Shown piece by piece: positions 58,923 through 64,000 of a DNA stretch of 64,000 nucleotides (within the stretch, counting starts at the first letter, position 1; the number at the start of each line of letters is the position of its first letter). A program made the translations under genes and the position numbers. A model generated the notes under the pieces. The model was not told the DNA's origin. It saw only the letters and a program-made list of their open reading frames with translations, and did no database searches. The stretch comes from Fibrobacter sp. UBA4223 (lineage in GTDB: Bacteria > Fibrobacterota > Fibrobacteria > Fibrobacterales > Fibrobacteraceae), in contig DFTB01000014.1 in assembly GCA_002382975.1 (NCBI GenBank), positions 19,229 through 83,228 on the forward strand, read 5' to 3'.

Positions 58923-61900
58923 TTACTTCCCGCGACGAATGCCCAGGGTATAAACGTCTTCGTTCTTGCCCTCCACATTCTTTCCGGAATAAATCTTAAC
59001 CTTGATTTTCGAGATGTAGGGGCCGGTACCGACCAGACGGCCGTTTTCGCTGCGAGCGTTCCATTCAAAGAAGATGTTTCCCGGGTTTTCGAGGCAGTTG
59101 GACCTTGCCGGATTCGAAGCGTTATAGAAAACCTCTTTGTCGTTACACCGGAGCGTTCCCTTCGCCTTGTTCACAAAACTTCCCAGATGGGAGAAATAAT
59201 ATCCTTCCCATTCCATCTTGATTAACGAGAGAGCCGAATCCAGATCGGCGTCGCTTGGAAGATTCGCAATCAGCGTGGTCGCCACCTCCCCCATGTTGAA
59301 ACTCAACAAGAATCCGGGCATGCCCAAACTGTCTATCACGTCGTGCACTGACATGTCCGTCGGCACAGAAACAGGGACTATGCTTTCCTTGTAGGGCCAC
59401 TTTTCAAGGTCGCTTGAAATCGTGATTACGCCAGGGGACTTGATTTCTGTGCGCTGTTCCCCTTCGATGCGCACCTTTGGATTGTTCTGGTGTGCCTTGT
59501 TACCACTGCGGTCTCCAAATACTCCGGGCACCAGCCGGACAGAATCACCCACGACCGGCAGCACTCCCGAAGCGGACCGGCGGAAATAAACCTTGGCCAC
59601 GTTGCCGTTACCGCGGATATCCCCTCCAGAAATCAGCAGGGAATCCATAAAGTTCTTGCCACCCCTAAAGAACACGAAGGTAGATTCCGGATTCAGTTTT
59701 TCTATTTCGGCCCCTTCGCTCAGGTTGATGACTACCATGCTGCTGTTGTCGTTTACCGTCTGCACCATGGCACTCCGAATGACCGGAGCCACCTTGTCCT
59801 CGATGCCCGCCCTCAATATGAGCTTGACTTCGTCTCCGGAATCTTCATCGATGTAGGTATAGTGGTACTTCAATGTTCCCGAATAGACCTGATCCGTAAG
59901 CCCAGTGAAAACATCTTTCCGCAGGCCCTTCTTGTCGAACAGCACCAGAATAGAATCGTTTTTCACCAGGGGCCACACGTTTTTCATGCTGGAGACCTTA
60001 TGCTCCTCGTCGCCGCCAAAAATCCAGGCCAAGGTATCGGGAACCACTTCTTCGAAAGCCTTGCTAAAGTACATCACCAGGCTGTCGGGAATCCCGTTGC
60101 CGTCCACATCGAACATCTGGGATTTTTTCACGATAGGCACGGGAGGTTCCTTGAAATGGATTTCCCGCCACACCAGCTGGTTTCCAATTCCAGGGCCCGA
60201 CACGGTAAAGTAGGCGTCCACCATGGCAGAATCGCCAATGACGTAGAACTTCGCGTATCCGGCAGAATCCGTTTCAAGGGTGTCCACCAGTTCAAACTTT
60301 TCGTTCATAAAGCTGATGGGGAAATCCGAATGGAAAATCACCTTCTCCTTGCAGTTCACCTTGGTCAGGTCTTCCATCTCCCCGCAGGGGGTCTTGCCGA
60401 ACAGCAGGGCGATTTGTAACGGAACCGTGTCCGGATAGGCGGCGTAGGCCCAGAGTGTATCGTTCTTGCGGCCTTCGGCCCCGAGGGAATCGCCCCGCAG
60501 GGTAAGCCCCTTGGAATCCATCAGCAGGGAATCGGACAGGTGGAACACGTTTACAAAAGCGATGTCCGGCAGGGGGTATTCCGGCACCGTGAACTTGATA
60601 ATCTGCTTTTGAGTCAAGTCAGAGGCCAGATAGCAGGTCAGCACGTAATTGCCGGGTGCAAGAGTTCTCGAATTCACGAACGCGCTGGTATCTACCCAGA
60701 ACCCCGCCATGTTTTCGTTGATAAAAATACCTCCGTAATTCAGTCCCGGTTCCAAGAAGACTCCTTCCATAGGCAGGCTACCGCCTGTCAGGCGGAAAAT
60801 GGACTGGGCAACTGTGGTATCGATTTTTGTTATGCTGGACACATCGCAACTAAGGGACTCGTCCATCAGCAACTGCAAGAGTTCGTACTCGATAATGCCC
60901 TTGTCGTTTTTCTTTTCTACCGGGAAATACGTCTTTTGGGTTTGCAGGTTGATGGAGGTGCGCATCTTGAAGTTGGAACCGGTAGCCTGGCGCTCCGAGA
61001 AGAAAATATGGAAGGGGTATTCCTCGCCTTCGGTGAGCTTCAGGGTATCCAGGTTCACCGCCCCCTCTTCGGGGTTGTGGCAACCACCGATATCCACCAC
61101 TAGCTTGTTGTCGATGTACACCCACACGTCATCGTCACCGCGGAACTCGAAATACTGCCCCTTGATATACTTGAAACTCGCCGTGATCTTCATCGAGAAA
61201 CTATAGTTGTGCTTGCAGCCTTGGATTTCATGGTCGTCGTATTTCGGATTCTTGACGGTCCTTGCAGAATCCAGATATTCCAAATCGTCTATCGGGTAGA
61301 AACCGGGATTGACAGGATCGTTGCAATCGGGGTTCGTAATGTCCGCAAGCCAGAAACCTTCTTCATCCAACTTCAGGTCAATATCGCGACACACCGCATT
61401 GGTGTATTTTTTGCCGGCCTTGTCGGTGGCCACCACCTCGGGGACAAACCAGCGCTCTATCTCGCGGGCAGCCGAACAAATCGCCCAGGGGAATTCCGTA
61501 GAATCCACCCGCACCGGATGCCCGTTTACCAGTTCCGGCTTCACCATACCCTTCGCCACACCGCTGCAGGTCTTGAGCGTATCGAGCTTGCCGTCCTTGT
61601 AATCGTAGACCTTCGTGTAGTCATTGCCACCGTAGATGCCGCCAAAGTCCACGTCTATGCTGTCGGCAAAGGATTCTCCCGCCCAGTCTAGCACCATGGC
61701 CGAAATCTTCAAGGTCGGGCAAATTCCCAGGCGACCCGGGAACTTTTCGCTGAACCTGGGGCCGCTGCTAGATAACGGGTAAGGGTAAACCCAGACCGTA
61801 TCGTGGAGAGCCATCATGGAATCCAAAGAAATCGGGGTCCCGAGACCGTTGCCCTCGCCCATGATCCCTTCCAGGCTGTAGTTATCCAGCCCGAAGGTCT

Positions 61901-63203
61901 GCTTAAAGTGAACATCCCAGCTTTCCGCATGCTTGTAATAGGTGCCCTGGTACCAGCCGCAAGTATCCGTCTGGGTGGAATCGTAAGGATTCGCTCCCAC
62001 CGGACCCATCTTGATGGTATCGTTTTCCACAATCAACGAGGGCGTCATGTTGTCCCAAGGGCTCATCAGGCGAACCACCTTGGGCTCCGGCGGAGTGAAC
62101 TGCAAATCAAGCCGGCCTTCGCTAGAAGTATAGAGCCAGCTCTCGTAGACACCCGGCGGGAACAGCGTCGACGCCTGCGGGCGCTGGGCGTCCGAGAAAT
62201 ACACCACCTGGGGCCATTCGTTCTGACGACGGTAAATATTGAACAGGGCCGACGGGGAACCCCAATTTGCGGACTTGACTGTCGCCGGTGCAAAATCGTA
62301 GTGGTACCAGTAAGGGTAAGAATCCTTCTCAGTCGCGACGGGATTGTTCAAGATGTTATTGCCGACGGAAATATACACCGCACTGTCGCGGAAACTGGTG
62401 TTGGTTCTCCAGGGGTGGTAGATGTGCAACACGTAGGTCGAATCGAAACATGTCCCGAGACTCCCTATGGAGTAAGTAACCTTCGGCGTCGCAACCGTTC
62501 CGTCTACAAAAATCGTGTCGTGGCCGTTCAAATGCGTGCCCAGGTCCAGCACTCCTTTTGCAGGTGTAGTCATGTAGGGAGTCAGGTGCCGCATAAAAAA
62601 TCCAGACTGCAACGGATTCCGCTTCATCACCGCTGGCGACAACGCCGCATAGAACCAGCCGCACTTGGTGGCATCGTCCATGGCAAAGCGCATCATCACC
62701 GTATCTTTGGCAAGGACCAAATCGGGCAAGGCCTTGTTGCCCCAGGGACTCTTGAACCAGACCATCTTGGAACCCGGAGCCACAAAAGAAACCGTGTAAG
62801 ACATATCCGAGGTATTCGTGTAGAGCCAGAGTTCTTTTTCAGTGCCGAAAAACGGGACAATCTTTATATCGCCTGCTTCGGTCCACGATTCCTTGTTATT
62901 GTTGTTGAAATTCTGGTCGGCAGTATTAGGGTAAATCGCGACGCTGAAAGTCTCCCACTCCTGGAAACCGGAAACGTCCTTGCTCCAGGTATAGCTGAAC
63001 CAGCCGTCGCCCTCGTCGGTCATGATGGTCTTCGAAGAAGAACCGTATTCCGCATTGTAGTTGGAAGTTCCGCCCAGTATGTGCAATGCATACCCGGATT
63101 TCGAGGCGTCGTTACGCCAGGGCGATTGAATATGCACCGTAAGGTTGGCGAAAGAACAGACTGCCGCCACCAGCAAAAACAAGCCTAGAAGCTTTTTTCC
63201 CAT
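58923..63203 (-). CDS. Giant fibro-slime domain surface protein
   Basis: From ATG 63201-63203 the protein has about 1426 residues and a signal peptide (MGKKLLGLFLLVAAVCSFAN). Several repeats of about 100 residues with VHIQSPW, VWFKSPWGNKALP and VRLMSPWDNM make up the first third. Residues about 600-800 form the fibro-slime domain (SMKITASFKYIKGQYFEFRG, DDDVWVYIDNKLVVDIGG), a PA14-like sugar-binding fold named from Fibrobacter slime proteins. The C-terminal half has Ig-like segments and ends VYTLGIRRGK. It probably acts in adhesion to plant fibre. A GTG at 63215 is an alternative start. Inverted copies of the hairpin element lie on both sides. Confidence 0.88.
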   Translation of the reverse strand: MGKKLLGLFLLVAAVCSFANLTVHIQSPWRNDASKSGYALHILGGTSNYNAEYGSSSKTIMTDEGDGWFSYTWSKDVSGFQEWETFSVAIYPNTADQNFNNNNKESWTEAGDIKIVPFFGTEKELWLYTNTSDMSYTVSFVAPGSKMVWFKSPWGNKALPDLVLAKDTVMMRFAMDDATKCGWFYAALSPAVMKRNPLQSGFFMRHLTPYMTTPAKGVLDLGTHLNGHDTIFVDGTVATPKVTYSIGSLGTCFDSTYVLHIYHPWRTNTSFRDSAVYISVGNNILNNPVATEKDSYPYWYHYDFAPATVKSANWGSPSALFNIYRRQNEWPQVVYFSDAQRPQASTLFPPGVYESWLYTSSEGRLDLQFTPPEPKVVRLMSPWDNMTPSLIVENDTIKMGPVGANPYDSTQTDTCGWYQGTYYKHAESWDVHFKQTFGLDNYSLEGIMGEGNGLGTPISLDSMMALHDTVWVYPYPLSSSGPRFSEKFPGRLGICPTLKISAMVLDWAGESFADSIDVDFGGIYGGNDYTKVYDYKDGKLDTLKTCSGVAKGMVKPELVNGHPVRVDSTEFPWAICSAAREIERWFVPEVVATDKAGKKYTNAVCRDIDLKLDEEGFWLADITNPDCNDPVNPGFYPIDDLEYLDSARTVKNPKYDDHEIQGCKHNYSFSMKITASFKYIKGQYFEFRGDDDVWVYIDNKLVVDIGGCHNPEEGAVNLDTLKLTEGEEYPFHIFFSERQATGSNFKMRTSINLQTQKTYFPVEKKNDKGIIEYELLQLLMDESLSCDVSSITKIDTTVAQSIFRLTGGSLPMEGVFLEPGLNYGGIFINENMAGFWVDTSAFVNSRTLAPGNYVLTCYLASDLTQKQIIKFTVPEYPLPDIAFVNVFHLSDSLLMDSKGLTLRGDSLGAEGRKNDTLWAYAAYPDTVPLQIALLFGKTPCGEMEDLTKVNCKEKVIFHSDFPISFMNEKFELVDTLETDSAGYAKFYVIGDSAMVDAYFTVSGPGIGNQLVWREIHFKEPPVPIVKKSQMFDVDGNGIPDSLVMYFSKAFEEVVPDTLAWIFGGDEEHKVSSMKNVWPLVKNDSILVLFDKKGLRKDVFTGLTDQVYSGTLKYHYTYIDEDSGDEVKLILRAGIEDKVAPVIRSAMVQTVNDNSSMVVINLSEGAEIEKLNPESTFVFFRGGKNFMDSLLISGGDIRGNGNVAKVYFRRSASGVLPVVGDSVRLVPGVFGDRSGNKAHQNNPKVRIEGEQRTEIKSPGVITISSDLEKWPYKESIVPVSVPTDMSVHDVIDSLGMPGFLLSFNMGEVATTLIANLPSDADLDSALSLIKMEWEGYYFSHLGSFVNKAKGTLRCNDKEVFYNASNPARSNCLENPGNIFFEWNARSENGRLVGTGPYISKIKVKIYSGKNVEGKNEDVYTLGIRRGK

Positions 63204-63227
63204 TACACGTCCCACAAAAATTTAGAA

Positions 63228-63236
63228 CAAAAGATA
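63228..63236 (-). promoter_or_regulatory. -7 promoter element of the fibro-slime gene
   Basis: TATCTTTTG on the minus strand, 24 nt before the ATG. Confidence 0.45.
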
Positions 63237-63245
63237 GTAAAAATA

Positions 63246-63287
63246 GGGGCTAGTGGTTAGGTTGTAGGTGATAGGTTATAGGTGTTA
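63246..63287 (-). repeat. Heptamer array CCTANNN type, 6 units, minus strand
   Basis: GGGGCTA, GTGGTTA, GGTTGTA, GGTGATA, GGTTATA, GGTGTTA as read on plus; on the minus strand these are TANNCC/CCTANNN-type units lying upstream of the fibro-slime start in sense orientation. Confidence 0.8.
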
Positions 63288-63379
63288 GGGCCGCAGGGGA
63301 CAAGAGGTTCGTGGTGGGAGGCTCGGGATGTAGTGTGGTGTGAAGTGTGAGATGTGTCCTGAAAGCCGAACGGTCGCCC

Positions 63380-63424
63380 GTGAGCCGTAATAGCCAGGCG
63401 CAAGCTGGCTATGAAGGCGAGAGT
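63380..63424 (+). repeat. Covarying hairpin element, copy f
   Basis: GTGAGCC and GGCGAGAGT ends; inner stem ATAGCCAG / CTGGCTAT with a 7-nt loop. 45 nt. A GAACGGTC motif lies before and after it. Confidence 0.7.
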
Positions 63425-63642
63425 GAGGCGATTCCGGAGCTTCACGTGCGCAAGGGAGCCGAACGGTCGTTAAAAGGGGTAGGCCTCCCCCTGGCTCCAT
63501 AGCAGACGAAAGAACGCTCAGCCTCCGGCTTCGCTATAGACGACAGACGAAAGATACGGTGAAAGAACTACCGCCTTTCGTCTGTTATTCCGCCACCCCC
63601 TCGTGCGTCGGGGGCAGCCCGTCACGGGCTCGGGTCCGGCAA

Positions 63643-63671
63643 GGAGGTGCCCGCCTTCGCGGGCATGACAA
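63643..63671. repeat. Palindromic repeat GGAGGTGCCCG..CGGGCATGAC
   Basis: Fourth clear copy of the GGAGATGCCCG-type intergenic palindrome. Confidence 0.7.
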
Positions 63672-63715
63672 CGCGGGTATAAAAAAAGCCCCCCACGAGG
63701 TTTACGGCAAGGGGC

Positions 63716-63760
63716 GTGAGCGACAAGCGACTCGTATTGACGAGTCGTGGCGGCGAGCTT
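63716..63760 (+). repeat. Covarying hairpin element, copy d
   Basis: GTGAGCGACAA start and GGCGAGC end; inner stem CGACTCGT / ACGAGTCG with ATTG loop. Its outer pairing is imperfect. A GCCCC..GGGGC hairpin lies directly before it. Confidence 0.75.
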
Positions 63761-63877
63761 TGACCACTTAGCGCTTTAGCGCTTACGTGGGCATGGCCAC
63801 CTTTAGGTGGGAGTGAAGCCGCAAGGCGGAACGGTCTATATAAACGAAGAGGCCCCCCGCCTTGTGGGCAGGGGGCC

Positions 63878-63922
63878 GTGAGCGACAAGCAGCCGGTATC
63901 GACCGGCTGTGGTCGCGAGAGC
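63878..63922 (+). repeat. Covarying hairpin element, copy e
   Basis: Inner stem CAGCCGGT / ACCGGCTG with ATCG loop, outer pairing GCGAC / GTCGC. A GGCCCCC..GGGGGCC hairpin lies directly before it, as for copy d. Confidence 0.8.
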
Positions 63923-64000
63923 GTAACGAAGTGGAGCGGGTATAAAAAAAAGCCCCACTCGCTGTTTACAGCAAGTGGGGCGAGAATCCTGCAGCGACCT

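Larger units (their letters stand above)
63204..64000. other. Repeat-rich region without genes
   Basis: No convincing gene lies in the last 800 bp. It holds a promoter, a CCTA-type heptamer array, copies f, d and e of the hairpin element, a GGAGGTGCCCG..CGGGCATGAC palindrome, and three GC-rich hairpins of the form GCCCC..GGGGC with an A run before them (63689, 63852, 63951), which read on the minus strand as terminators. Open frames of 60-90 codons here are mostly repeat DNA. Confidence 0.6.

Noticed and set aside
61803..63188. A 461-codon frame opposite the fibro-slime gene
   Set aside because: Arg/His-rich composition typical of antisense reading of a real gene.
58763..63922. Integron attC sites as the explanation for the 45-nt hairpins
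   Set aside because: The layout is similar (fixed ends, variable centre), but the RYYYAAC/GTTRRRY core sites are missing and there is no cassette gene order or integrase.
63360..64000. tRNA or rRNA genes among the hairpins at the window end
   Set aside because: No cloverleaf, T-loop GTTCRANNC or CCA end could be found in the stems.

Overview
The window looks like chromosome from a Fibrobacter species (Fibrobacterota, FCB group). The lineage markers are two lipoproteins with the Fibrobacter 'major paralogous' (FISUMP) domain, a very large fibro-slime protein, secreted plant-polysaccharide enzymes, a C-terminal sorting-like domain of the type IX secretion kind, and promoters with a Bacteroidetes-like TAnnTTTG -7 element. 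Most genes are GC-rich housekeeping or envelope genes. The CRISPR block at about 11.6-20.4 kb is visibly much more AT-rich.

Layout. 1-4.2 kb: envelope genes (LptF/G fragment, BamD, a barrel-like protein, a PHP-type metallohydrolase). 4.2-9.6 kb: iron alcohol dehydrogenase, a tiny bS22/COX24-type ribosomal protein, RecD2 helicase, a lipoprotein, IlvE. 9.7-11.5 kb: a 28-residue membrane peptide and two ORF6N-domain paralogues. 11.7-20.25 kb: a complete type V-A CRISPR-Cas locus (cas12a, cas4, cas1, cas2, array of 43 repeats and 42 spacers). 20.7-24.8 kb: aminotransferase, citrate synthase, MetY. 25-35 kb: two FISUMP lipoproteins, an isolated nuoA, reverse rubrerythrin, a Ktr/Trk potassium system, GtrA, a sugar epimerase, an OmpA protein with thrombospondin type 3 repeats. 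35-47 kb: MacB/LolD-like exporter, KDPG aldolase, REC-GGDEF regulator, MqnA, GH5 and GH9 glycosidases, CoA-transferase, patatin, Nudix. 47-53 kb: a five-gene oligopeptide ABC importer. 53.5-64 kb: FolD, a secreted deacetylase with CBM6, an ABC-F protein, the fibro-slime protein, and a repeat-rich end.

Main points. (1) cas1 has a single in-frame amber codon at a position that reads CAG-like in context, with the whole catalytic part intact behind it; interference genes look intact, so the locus may be able to cut but not acquire. (2) A strong intrinsic terminator separates cas12a from cas4-cas1-cas2. (3) Six copies of a 45-46 nt element have fixed ends and a self-complementary centre of changing sequence; one copy sits in frame inside the PHP gene, like the palindromic elements known from Rickettsia genes. 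(4) Intergenic DNA is full of tandem arrays with a strict 7-nt period; the CCTANNN type lies on the sense strand just upstream of start codons, and two GAGTNNT arrays begin exactly on a Glu-stop codon pair. (5) At least four genes have the -7 element 4-7 nt before the start codon, implying leaderless mRNAs.

All calls rest on reading the sequence by eye; no database search or folding calculation was run.
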